Below are positions 1-8,176 of a DNA stretch of 15,795 bases, one piece after another; positions within the stretch are counted from its first letter, which is position 1, and the number at the start of each line of letters is the position of its first letter. The stretch spans positions 1-15,795 of the forward strand of contig JAFGUL010000098.1 in the NCBI GenBank assembly GCA_016938535.1, written 5' to 3'. Made by a program: the position numbers and the translations under genes. The notes under the pieces are model-generated. The model did not search any database, was not told the origin of the DNA, and saw only the letters and a list, made by a program, of their open reading frames with translations. The stretch comes from Candidatus Delongbacteria bacterium (GTDB taxonomy: Bacteria > Delongbacteria > UBA4055).

Positions 1-731
1 ATCTTACCGGATGCTTTTTCGGCATCGAGAGAGCTGATAAAAAGTTCGATATGCGAAAAAAGTCTTGTAATTTCTTCTGAGATATCCACTCTGTCGCGTA
101 TTAGAACCAGTTCCTGTTCAAGCCTTTCTTTATTTAAACTCTCGATATCTGTCATAGACCTGAGTCTGTTCAGCAGTTTTTCGTACTGGGCTTTTGCGGC
201 TCCTTTTGCCAGTTCGCCTGTTTTCGAAACCAAATCCTTCAGTTCTGATGCGTTCTTTAACAGATCCGAATAAATATTCGCCCCTTCTTTTTCTCTGTAG
301 TCTATCATAGCGTCAACAGCTTTGAGGAAGCAGCTGATTATCTCTGACTCCGTAATTTCATTAAGGCTGTTGTCCTTAACATCAAATATATCGGGAAATC
401 TTAGAAGAGTATCAAGTCCGATCTCGCTGCTGATGCCCAGATCGTCAGCCAGAGTTTCGAGAGCTTCCTTGTACGCCCTCGCGGAATCTGTGTCCAGGTT
501 TTTTATCTTATTCCCTTTTGCCGGGATCAGACTAACGAACACCGTAATACTTCCCCTGTCAACCCTTGCTTTCAACAATTCTCTTAATTTCAGCTCCAGT
601 TCATTCAAAAATGAAGGCATTCTGAAATTCAGGTCCAGAAATCTGTGATTTACGCTTTTTATCTCTACGGTTATTTCGTAATCAGGGCTTGAACCTGAGC
701 TTTTTCCGTATCCTGTCATCGATCTTAACAA
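1..731 (-). CDS. yicC: YicC/YloC-family endoribonuclease, C-terminus cut by window edge
   Basis: The visible 243 residues begin LRSMTGYGKS, the hallmark N-terminus of the YicC/YloC family. They run through the YicC N-terminal domain into the DUF1732-type C-terminal region (RDRVDISEEITRLFSHIELF). Family members are usually about 290 residues, so roughly 45 C-terminal residues lie before base 1. Known members are oligomeric endoribonucleases acting in RNA turnover in the cytoplasm. I chose the TTG start at 731: GGAGGT lies 5 nt upstream, and it gives the usual few residues before MTGYG. The ATG at 719 would start at MTGYG itself with a 17 nt spacing. The gene begins 17 nt after the lptC stop and is the last visible gene of the kdsA operon. 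The family call is firm; its role next to LPS genes is unknown. Confidence 0.93.
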   Translation of the reverse strand, partial: MLRSMTGYGKSSGSSPDYEITVEIKSVNHRFLDLNFRMPSFLNELELKLRELLKARVDRGSITVFVSLIPAKGNKIKNLDTDSARAYKEALETLADDLGISSEIGLDTLLRFPDIFDVKDNSLNEITESEIISCFLKAVDAMIDYREKEGANIYSDLLKNASELKDLVSKTGELAKGAAKAQYEKLLNRLRSMTDIESLNKERLEQELVLIRDRVDISEEITRLFSHIELFISSLDAEKASGK

Positions 732-736
732 ACTTT

Positions 737-742
737 ACCTCC
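737..742 (-). promoter_or_regulatory. Shine-Dalgarno of yicC
   Basis: A perfect GGAGGT on the minus strand lies between the lptC stop and yicC. It sits 5 nt before the TTG at 731 and decides the start in favour of TTG over the ATG at 719. Confidence 0.75.
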
Positions 743-748
743 GCCCGA

Positions 749-1324
749 TTATTTTTCACCATCCTCTATCACTGCGCTGCCGCGGGGTTTCTTGATCTCG
801 TATGACCCGAAACTGTCATCAGTTACAAATCCCACTCCATACAGCGTATCTCTTCCGTCCCTGACCATCATTACATCCGAATCGCTGAATATCTTTGCTT
901 CCTTTCTGTTCCATATAAGCGTGTCTGTATATAGTACATATCCTTTTTCAGAACTGAAAACCACATCGTCCCAGGCTGAGAACAATTCTGTCAGGTCGTT
1001 AATGTTTCCCCTCCTGCTTGTGAGAATTCCCGATCTTTGCCCTTTCTGATAGAAATCAATTCTGAGACCCGAATCTATCCGGTTCTCTGAATATCTGGAG
1101 TTCGCGACATTGTCTCTTTCGACATAGCCGCCGAAGAACTTTGCCTTCAGCTCTCCTTCGTTCGTTATATTCACTTCCATATCCCATATAACGTTATCTG
1201 AAACAGAACCGCTGTCTTGAGAATTTGTCTTTTCAACAGGATTTTTTCTTGAGCACCCCACCGAAAATATCAGTATCATTAAAATTACGATCTCAGTCCA
1301 GATATTTTTTTTGCGCAGCTTCAA
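749..1324 (-). CDS. lptC: LptC-like LPS export lipoprotein
   Basis: This is a 191-residue protein with a short basic N-terminus (KLRKK), a hydrophobic stretch and a lipobox S21-V22-G23-C24, so it is a predicted lipoprotein. The rest is beta-strand rich and fits the LptC/YrbK jelly-roll: polar strands ending with TDTLIWNRKEAKIFSDSDVMMVRDG and then GVGF. LptC couples the inner-membrane LptBFG transporter to the periplasmic LptA bridge that carries LPS to the outer membrane. Classical proteobacterial LptC keeps an uncleaved membrane anchor, whereas the lipobox here suggests lipid anchoring. The start is TTG at 1324. The next in-frame ATG (1279) would leave only eight residues before the cysteine and no basic n-region. 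The gene overlaps the kdsC 3' end by 32 nt, which supports translational coupling and the LPS assignment. An AGAGA about 9 nt upstream is a weak ribosome site. No lptA follows. Confidence 0.8.
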   Translation of the reverse strand: MKLRKKNIWTEIVILMILIFSVGCSRKNPVEKTNSQDSGSVSDNVIWDMEVNITNEGELKAKFFGGYVERDNVANSRYSENRIDSGLRIDFYQKGQRSGILTSRRGNINDLTELFSAWDDVVFSSEKGYVLYTDTLIWNRKEAKIFSDSDVMMVRDGRDTLYGVGFVTDDSFGSYEIKKPRGSAVIEDGEK

Positions 1325-1802
1325 ATTTGTTGTCTCTTTTCAATATAAATTCAAGAAATTCTCTCACCGATCCTTTTCCGGCCTTTGCTTTACTTACAAA
1401 ATCGACCCTTTCCTTTATCTCCGGGCTGGCATCAGACGGAGCTCCTTTCAGTCCGGCAAATTTCATTGCTGACCAGTCGAACCAGTCATCGCCGAAATAA
1501 GCTATCTCGGAATCTTCGAGGTAATATTTTTGTTTGAGTTCATTATAAGCTTCAGCTTTGTTTACATGTCCGGTATAAACGTCTTCAATTCCCAATACTT
1601 CAGCCCTTTTCTCGACGATCTCTCCGAATCCGCCGGAAATTATAGCGATCCTTATTCCCGATTCAGGGCATATATGCTTGATAAAAAATCCGTCCTTCGC
1701 ACAAAATGCTTTTATGAGTTCACCGTTCGCGCCGTAGTATATTATTCCGTCCGTCATGGCTCCGTCAACATCGAGGACGACCATTTTGATCTCTTTTTTC
1801 AT
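1293..1802 (-). CDS. kdsC: Kdo-8-phosphate phosphatase (KdsC, HAD family)
   Basis: KdsC removes the phosphate from Kdo-8-phosphate in the cytoplasm, the step after KdsA. The 169-residue protein is a capless C0-type HAD enzyme. Motif I is LDVDG with nucleophile D11 and acid/base D13, followed by the typical MTDG. Motif II is IISGG (S56), motif III lysine is K82 in GHVNKAEAY, and motif IV is the acidic GDD pair D105/D106. The C-terminal GKGSVREFLEFIL matches the conserved KdsC tail (GxGAVRE). Motif II is odd: most KdsC proteins read TGR or SGR, but here the arginine is replaced by glycine (G58). The ATG at 1802 overlaps the kdsA stop as TAATG and is preferred. An alternative ATG at 1811 adds three residues, but its GTGAG is directly adjacent, which is too close for a ribosome site. 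It is probably translated by coupling to kdsA. Confidence 0.9.
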   Translation of the reverse strand: MKKEIKMVVLDVDGAMTDGIIYYGANGELIKAFCAKDGFFIKHICPESGIRIAIISGGFGEIVEKRAEVLGIEDVYTGHVNKAEAYNELKQKYYLEDSEIAYFGDDWFDWSAMKFAGLKGAPSDASPEIKERVDFVSKAKAGKGSVREFLEFILKRDNKFEAAQKKYLD

Positions 1803-2638
1803 TATCCGCATCTCACTTTGTTGATCTTCATTGTCTTAACGATCAGCTCTTCAGCCTGTTCCAGCCCGATCATCGATCTTGAATCAGACTTGGCGCGGGA
1901 AGGATCGGGATGCGTTTCCGCGAATATACCGTCGATGCTTCCGGTCGCAGCGGCGGCGCAGGCCATCGCCAGAGCGTACTCCGGCTGCCCGCCGGACATA
2001 TTTCCTTCGGCGGCAGGTTTCTGCAGGGAATGGGTCACATCGTATATTACAGGATACCCGAACTTTTTCATTTCCATAAAATTCCTGAAATCCACCACCA
2101 GATTGTTATATCCGAACGTAGTTCCTCTTTCTGTGAGAAGGATCCGTCTGTTCCCTGCAGAAAGCGATTTTTCAGCGGCAAGTCTCATTTCATGTGCCGA
2201 CGCGAACTGGCCTTTTTTAATATTGATAACTTTTCCGGTTCTGGCCGCCGCAAGTATCATGTCGGTCTGCCTGCATAAGAATGCCGGTATCTGTATGATA
2301 TCAGCTGTCGTTCCTGCAACTTCAGCCTCATCCGGTGTATGAACATCTGTCAGTATTGGAAACCCGAACTCTGTTCTGACCTTTTTCAATATCTTCATTC
2401 CTTTTACGATCCCGGGTCCGGTAAATGATCCGATGCTCGATCTGTTAGCCTTTGTATATGAAGATTTAAAAACAACATCCACTTTTTGTTCCAAAGCGAC
2501 TTTGAAGAGTTTCTCCGCAGTTTCCAGAACTGTATCCTCATTCTCTATCACGCAGGGCCCCATGATGTAAAAAAGCTTTGCGTTCTGATCGAACAGCCTC
2601 TGAAGTATCTTATCCGTATCCAATCTTTTTACTTTCAT
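1802..2638 (-). CDS. kdsA: 3-deoxy-8-phosphooctulonate synthase (Kdo8P synthase)
   Basis: KdsA condenses phosphoenolpyruvate with arabinose-5-phosphate to give Kdo-8-phosphate, the first committed step of the inner-core LPS sugar. The 278-residue length is normal for this TIM-barrel family. Signatures seen include MGPCVIE near residue 26, FKSSYTKANRSSIGSFTGPG, ILTDVHTPDE, IQIPAFLCRQTD, NIKKGQFASAHEM and AETHPDPSRAKSDS. C29 in GPC marks the metal-dependent class; non-metal enzymes such as that of E. coli have asparagine there. The ATG at 2638 gives the usual N-terminus, though the upstream GGGT is a weak ribosome site. This is the first gene of the minus-strand operon and is divergent from the hybrid kinase; the 166 nt between them must hold its promoter, which I could not place with confidence. 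Confidence 0.96.
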   Translation of the reverse strand: MKVKRLDTDKILQRLFDQNAKLFYIMGPCVIENEDTVLETAEKLFKVALEQKVDVVFKSSYTKANRSSIGSFTGPGIVKGMKILKKVRTEFGFPILTDVHTPDEAEVAGTTADIIQIPAFLCRQTDMILAAARTGKVINIKKGQFASAHEMRLAAEKSLSAGNRRILLTERGTTFGYNNLVVDFRNFMEMKKFGYPVIYDVTHSLQKPAAEGNMSGGQPEYALAMACAAAATGSIDGIFAETHPDPSRAKSDSRSMIGLEQAEELIVKTMKINKVRCG

Positions 2639-2661
2639 AGACCCGCTATCCCATAGTTATT

Positions 2662-2691
2662 CAAAAGATACAAAAGATAACACAAAAGGTA
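2662..2691. repeat. Three direct CAAAAGRTA repeats
   Basis: CAAAAGATA occurs at 2662-2670 and 2671-2679, and CAAAAGGTA at 2683-2691. They lie 24-53 nt upstream of the kdsA start, on the kdsA side of the divergent region. They may be a regulator site or only low-complexity sequence. Read on the kdsA strand they are TAYCTTTTG, loosely similar to the Bacteroidota TAnnTTTG -7 element but with one extra base. Confidence 0.5.
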
Positions 2692-2739
2692 TAAAAATAC
2701 AATTAAAATATAATTACAAAATCTCTGCCGATATTTATC

Positions 2740-2768
2740 TTTACTTCGAAGTTTTTTTTGTGTATTTT
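2740..2768 (+). promoter_or_regulatory. Possible promoter of the hybrid kinase
   Basis: TTTACT (2740-2745) and TATTTT (2763-2768) are 17 nt apart, each matching four of six sigma70 consensus bases. Transcription would start near 2775, upstream of the ATG at 2805 but downstream of the GTG at 2760. The site is a weak match in AT-rich DNA. Confidence 0.28.
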
Positions 2769-2804
2769 ATCATTCAGCGCATTCCATATCAGATCGGAAA
2801 CAAT

Positions 2805-5800
2805 ATGAAGAGCTTTCTTAAATTCGACGAAAATAACGTCTCCAGGGTAATAGTAAGGTTTTCGATCATTCTTGTTTTCACTATCGCCATTCTTCTTTTT
2901 GGCATCTACACTCCAAAATATTACATTGAATACAAAAAGAACACCGAGTCCACAAAAGAGCATCTGGAAAAACTTTTCATTGAAAGGATCAGATTTGAAG
3001 TTGACGAGATCGTGAAAAACATTGAATACCGCTCAGAAGTTCAGCAGAAATATCTGATTCTGACATTCCAGAACGAAAATTCAGCGCTTTTTAAAACCAT
3101 AATCGAGTATTTTTCAGAAAATAAGACAGAAAGAACATCCAAAAAAGACGTATTTCTTAAAGTACTCGGAAAAACAGACAAATCGAACCCGTTAAAAAAA
3201 TTTTTTATAGCCAACAGCAAATATCTGCTTCTTAATTCTCCGGAAGGAACAAGGATAATTAATGAAGACCACACAAATACTTTAAGATCATCGACAAACG
3301 GCGCTTTGGACTCTGAAGATATGAGTTCAGAGCCGTCTGATTCGCTTTTTTCCGCTCTGCTCGGTGACGGCGATGATTTCATCAGCGTTAATTATTCCAA
3401 AGCATATGATATCTATTACGGTTCTGTTATTTCAAAGAAATATTTCAGTCAGGTTCTTGAAGATACCGTACTCGAAGAGATCGAAAAAGAAAATTTAAGA
3501 GGATCACAGGAATACATTTTTGTTTATAAACTCCTGAATCTGTCTGGCGGAAAAGGTTTCGCGAGGATGATAATAAATCCTAACCGTCCCGATCTTGTGG
3601 GCAACCTCATAGACGACGACTATAAAGATGCGAACGGTTACGAATTCAGAAAAGAATTTATGAGGCAGATAAGAGAAAGTAATGAAGGTACGGTCAGTTA
3701 TTATTATAAAGACCCTGAGACCGGAAATACCGACAGAAAAACCTCCTACTTTAAATATATTCCTGCACTTAACTGGATAGTAGCCCAGGGATACTACCAG
3801 AACCAGATAGACAGAATAGTCGAGCCTGACATCCTGAGGTACAGGAATGATTTTATTATAAGAGTGTGCATGATCGCATTCCTGATCATCATCTTCGTCA
3901 CCGCTTATTATTTCGTATTCAGGAATTTTACAATAAGGCTGCAGGAAACGATCATTAATTACCGCACCGGCCTTGAAGAAAAGAACAGGTTACTTCAGTA
4001 TGAAATAGAGACCACTAACGCTCAGAAAAACGAGATAAGTGAGGCTAATGAATATATTACAAAACTATATGATTCGGTACCCGTCGGAATAGTACTTATT
4101 GACTCGGAAACAAGAAAGATCGTCAACATCAACAGCTCGGGATTAAACACACTTGGATACAAAAGAGAAGAAATTATAGGGAAACACTGTAATTTCTCGT
4201 TTTGTCCGGCACTTATACACAAATGTCCTATACTTGACGAAGGAACCGAGACAGACAGCTCCGAAAGAATAGTAGTCAGCAGTACAGGTCAGAACATAAC
4301 CGTATTGAAAAGGGCATGCCTGATAACCTACAAGAACAGAAGATATATTCTCGAGTCTTTCATAGATATTACAAAGATCAAAGAAACCGAGGCGGAACTC
4401 ATAAGACTTAAAGAAGAGGCTGAACAGGCAAATATAGAAAAATCCCGTTTTCTTGCCAATATGAGCCATGAGATCAGGACCCCGATGAACTCTATTTTCG
4501 GAATGACAAAGATACTTTCGGAAACTTATCTTACAACGGAGCAGAAGGATATTATCGAGACCATAATAACATCAACAGACCTGCTTCTTAAGATACTCAA
4601 CGATATCCTTGATTTTTCAAAGATCGAATCCGGAAAAATACTGATAGACAGCGTGCCTTTCAATTTAAGACAGCTAACCGATACTATTTCTTATCCTTAC
4701 AGAGTAAAACTGGATGCGTCCAGGATCGGATTCACAACTGTTTATTCACCTCCCGGGTCAGAATTCAATTATTTTTCAGACCGAGTGAAGATAGGCCAGA
4801 TATTGAATAATCTTATCGGAAACGCCGTCAAGTTCACAGAATCAGGAGAAATACTGCTTAGCATCAATGATGAAGGTGGATCCGGTCCTGTGCACAAAGT
4901 TTCTTTCTCAGTAAAGGATACAGGGATTGGTATCTCAAGTGATTCAATGAAGAAAATATTTGAAAGATTCAGCCAGGCCGATATTAGCACTACCAGAAAA
5001 TACGGAGGCACAGGATTAGGATTGACTATAAGCAAAAGACTGATAGAGATACTGGGAGGAGAGCTTCAAGTTTCATCTGAACCCGGAAAAGGAAGCAATT
5101 TCTACTTCAGCCTGAATTTGCCTGTAACATCAGACAATGAAGGTTTTATTCAAAAACCTTCCGGAACAGATATGAGGCGTATTGACCTTTCTGGTATTAA
5201 GATTCTGATAGCTGAGGATAACATTCTTAACCAGAAATTCATAATCAAGCTTCTGGACAGAAAAAAAGCGAATTTTAAAATAGTAAACAACGGAAAAGAG
5301 GCCATAGCCGAACTTTCAGCGAATAAATACGACCTTCTTCTGATGGACGGACAGATGCCTGAACTGGACGGAATAAGAACAACTCAAGAGATCAGAAAAA
5401 GCGGTAAGCCATACAAAGATATCCCGATAATAGCGCTCACTGCTTCTGCGCTGATAGACGACAGGCAGAAATTTCTCGATGCAGGAATGAATGATTACAT
5501 ACCCAAACCTATCGTTGAAGAAGATCTTATAAACTCAATAATCAAATTCTCCGGAAATAGAGTAAAATCAATAATGCAGCCGACCGGCAGTTCAAAATAT
5601 AAAATTATCGATCATGAAGAACTCCTGTTAAAGATGGATCAGCTGGGTAAAAATTCATTCATTGATATCCTTGAACTTTACGCAAAAGAAATTCCTGACA
5701 AAATATCCGTTCTGTCTTCAGCAGTAGAAAATAATGATCGTGAAAAAATCAGATTTGAAGCTCACAGTTTAAAGGGAGTCGTATCGAATTTCGGATCAGG

Positions 5801-5948
5801 CCAGTTTCTTGAGCTTTGCAGGGAACTGGAACAAAACTCATCATATTATAAGACCGCCGATTTGAAAAGTGTCTTTGAAAGGATCAGATCAGTATCGGAT
5901 AAATACCTGGATGAGCTGAAAAGATTTCTGACGGAATTCCGTAGATGA
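2805..5948 (+). CDS. Hybrid sensor histidine kinase: Cache-PAS-HisKA-HATPase-REC-HPt
   Basis: This 1047-residue membrane kinase contains a complete phosphorelay. A first membrane helix (about 15-35) and a second (about 350-373) enclose an extracytoplasmic Cache-type sensor; its membrane-proximal half (about 235-331) carries a typical NPxxVG and a YFKYIPALNWIVAQGYY stretch. A coiled stretch leads to a PAS domain (about 415-530) with a cysteine cluster (C462, C467, C474, with H461). HisKA follows with H555 in MSHEIRTP. The ATPase has N-box NLIGNAVKF, DTGIGI, the FERFSQAD F-box and GGTGLGL. The receiver has acidic E804/D805, phospho-acceptor D848, T879 and K901. HPt H987 lies in AHSLKG. Phosphate should pass H555 > D848 > H987 > an unlinked response regulator. 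GTG at 2760 would add 15 residues, but GGAAA before ATG 2805 fits better. No partner regulator is adjacent. The ligand is unknown; Cache domains often bind small metabolites. Confidence 0.95.
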   Translation: MKSFLKFDENNVSRVIVRFSIILVFTIAILLFGIYTPKYYIEYKKNTESTKEHLEKLFIERIRFEVDEIVKNIEYRSEVQQKYLILTFQNENSALFKTIIEYFSENKTERTSKKDVFLKVLGKTDKSNPLKKFFIANSKYLLLNSPEGTRIINEDHTNTLRSSTNGALDSEDMSSEPSDSLFSALLGDGDDFISVNYSKAYDIYYGSVISKKYFSQVLEDTVLEEIEKENLRGSQEYIFVYKLLNLSGGKGFARMIINPNRPDLVGNLIDDDYKDANGYEFRKEFMRQIRESNEGTVSYYYKDPETGNTDRKTSYFKYIPALNWIVAQGYYQNQIDRIVEPDILRYRNDFIIRVCMIAFLIIIFVTAYYFVFRNFTIRLQETIINYRTGLEEKNRLLQYEIETTNAQKNEISEANEYITKLYDSVPVGIVLIDSETRKIVNINSSGLNTLGYKREEIIGKHCNFSFCPALIHKCPILDEGTETDSSERIVVSSTGQNITVLKRACLITYKNRRYILESFIDITKIKETEAELIRLKEEAEQANIEKSRFLANMSHEIRTPMNSIFGMTKILSETYLTTEQKDIIETIITSTDLLLKILNDILDFSKIESGKILIDSVPFNLRQLTDTISYPYRVKLDASRIGFTTVYSPPGSEFNYFSDRVKIGQILNNLIGNAVKFTESGEILLSINDEGGSGPVHKVSFSVKDTGIGISSDSMKKIFERFSQADISTTRKYGGTGLGLTISKRLIEILGGELQVSSEPGKGSNFYFSLNLPVTSDNEGFIQKPSGTDMRRIDLSGIKILIAEDNILNQKFIIKLLDRKKANFKIVNNGKEAIAELSANKYDLLLMDGQMPELDGIRTTQEIRKSGKPYKDIPIIALTASALIDDRQKFLDAGMNDYIPKPIVEEDLINSIIKFSGNRVKSIMQPTGSSKYKIIDHEELLLKMDQLGKNSFIDILELYAKEIPDKISVLSSAVENNDREKIRFEAHSLKGVVSNFGSGQFLELCRELEQNSSYYKTADLKSVFERIRSVSDKYLDELKRFLTEFRR

Positions 5949-5985
5949 ATAGAAAATCCTTTATTGTTCGCCCTAAATATAATAC

Positions 5986-7060
<1,075 letters not shown>

Positions 7061-7079
7061 CGTATATATGTATTATGCC

Positions 7080-7106
7080 GGGCAGAGACGGTCTCTGCCC
7101 TTTTTT
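7080..7106 (+). terminator. Intrinsic terminator of gapA
   Basis: GGGCAGAG (7080-7087) pairs perfectly with CTCTGCCC (7093-7100) around an ACGGT loop, and the inner AC/GT could extend the stem. Six T residues follow directly. It begins 20 nt after the gapA stop and is the clearest terminator in the window. Confidence 0.93.
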
Positions 7107-7135
7107 GTTTTAGAGTATCCAAGGTAATATGATCA

Positions 7136-8062
7136 ATGAAAAAATTTGTGCTTTATTCCTGTGCTGTTCTTCCGATGCTATTCTGGGCTCTAACATTTAT
7201 CTGGTATAAGATAGTGCTGGAGATCATAGATCCTGTCTCCGTGATATTCTTCAGGCTCGTGATAGCTTCTCTCCTGCTTATATTTTTTACAAAATACATT
7301 TTCAGAACAAAAGAAAAACTTGGGAGAAAAGATTTTTCTAAAATGTTCGTTCTGGCCTTTTTCGAACCTTTCATTTATTTTCTCGGTGAATCTTACGGAA
7401 TGCTTTACGTATCTCCGACCGTTGCCTCAGTAATAATATCTCTAATACCCGTTATGACGCCTGTATTTGCATTTAGAATTCTGAATGAAAAGCTGAACAT
7501 ATTCAATATAACCGGGCTTATCCTTTCTTTCATCGGAGTAATTCTCATTCTTGTAAACCCCAGTGCAGGTACCGATTTTACGTTAAAGGGTATCTCTCTG
7601 CTTTTTCTCGCAGTTCTTGGCGCAGTAGGTTACGGAATATCAGTAAAAAAACTCTCGGCGGACTACTCTTCAATGACTATCACTAAATATCAGAGCATAT
7701 TCGGCACATTCCTTTTCCTGCCGCTTTTTCTGCTGATCGACTATCCCGGACTTTCCGGAAAGATCGCCGTTTCTTTTGAAAACAACACGTTCTTTACTCT
7801 TGTCTTCACTTTATTCTCGATGTCGCTCTTTGCTTCAGTACTGGCTTTTGTGCTCATAATTAGACCCATCAGAGAAATCGGAATCTCAAAAACGAATGTA
7901 TTCACGAATCTTATTCCTGTTTTCACTGCAGTTTTGTCATATTTCATAATAGGCGAGCAGTTCGATGCCAGAAAGATCACCGGAATAGCTGTTGTGCTTT
8001 CCGGAATAGTTTTGTCTCAGCTTAAAGGTGTATTCAGAAAAAAAACTTTCCAGATAATGTGA
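7136..8062 (+). CDS. EamA/DMT-family membrane transporter
   Basis: This 308-residue protein is almost wholly hydrophobic, with ten predicted helices at about 7-28, 33-52, 68-90, 95-116, 123-142, 151-171, 183-202, 218-243, 254-275 and 279-297. Two EamA repeats are visible: the first has WALTFIWYKIVLEIIDPVSVIFFR, and the second ends with the typical NLIPVFTAVLSYFIIGE near 258-273. The tail is short and basic. Members of this drug/metabolite superfamily (RhaT and YdcZ relatives) export or import amino acids, nucleosides or other small molecules; the substrate cannot be read from sequence. AAGGT at 7121-7125 lies 10 nt before the ATG. The gene sits just after the gapA terminator. I see no convincing promoter of its own, so expression may rely on read-through or an atypical promoter. 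Confidence 0.9.
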   Translation: MKKFVLYSCAVLPMLFWALTFIWYKIVLEIIDPVSVIFFRLVIASLLLIFFTKYIFRTKEKLGRKDFSKMFVLAFFEPFIYFLGESYGMLYVSPTVASVIISLIPVMTPVFAFRILNEKLNIFNITGLILSFIGVILILVNPSAGTDFTLKGISLLFLAVLGAVGYGISVKKLSADYSSMTITKYQSIFGTFLFLPLFLLIDYPGLSGKIAVSFENNTFFTLVFTLFSMSLFASVLAFVLIIRPIREIGISKTNVFTNLIPVFTAVLSYFIIGEQFDARKITGIAVVLSGIVLSQLKGVFRKKTFQIM

Positions 8063-8074
8063 TTTCGCTGCTCT

Positions 8075-8086
8075 AAATAATTATTT
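8075..8086. repeat. 12-bp perfect palindrome
   Basis: AAATAATTATTT is a perfect palindrome between the transporter stop and the promoter of the propeller gene. It could be an operator, but AT-only palindromes arise easily by chance. Confidence 0.25.
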
Positions 8087-8120
8087 CATCCCCGCATATC
8101 GATGTTTCGTCATATTTTTA

Positions 8121-8149
8121 ATGATAACAGACCGATTTTTCATTATAAT
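8121..8149 (+). promoter_or_regulatory. Promoter of the propeller-kinase-regulator unit
   Basis: A perfect TATAAT (8144-8149) is preceded, 17 nt upstream, by ATGATA (8121-8126, four of six matches to TTGACA). Transcription should start near 8156. This places the ATG at 8102 outside the transcript and leaves a short leader with AAAGGA before ATG 8177. Confidence 0.45.
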
Positions 8150-8176
8150 ACAATAGGATTTAAAGGAAAAGAAAAA

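Noticed and set aside
322..648. 108-residue plus-strand frame inside yicC
   Set aside because: It is fully antisense to yicC, whose family motifs are unmistakable.
1530..2342. 270-residue plus-strand open frame opposite kdsA/kdsC
   Set aside because: It lies antisense to two clear enzymes, has no ribosome site or recognisable domain, and its composition is that of a reverse-frame shadow.
2760..2804. GTG start for the hybrid kinase
   Set aside because: It adds 15 residues with no clear ribosome site and lies upstream of the likely transcription start; ATG 2805 has GGAAA at a fair distance.
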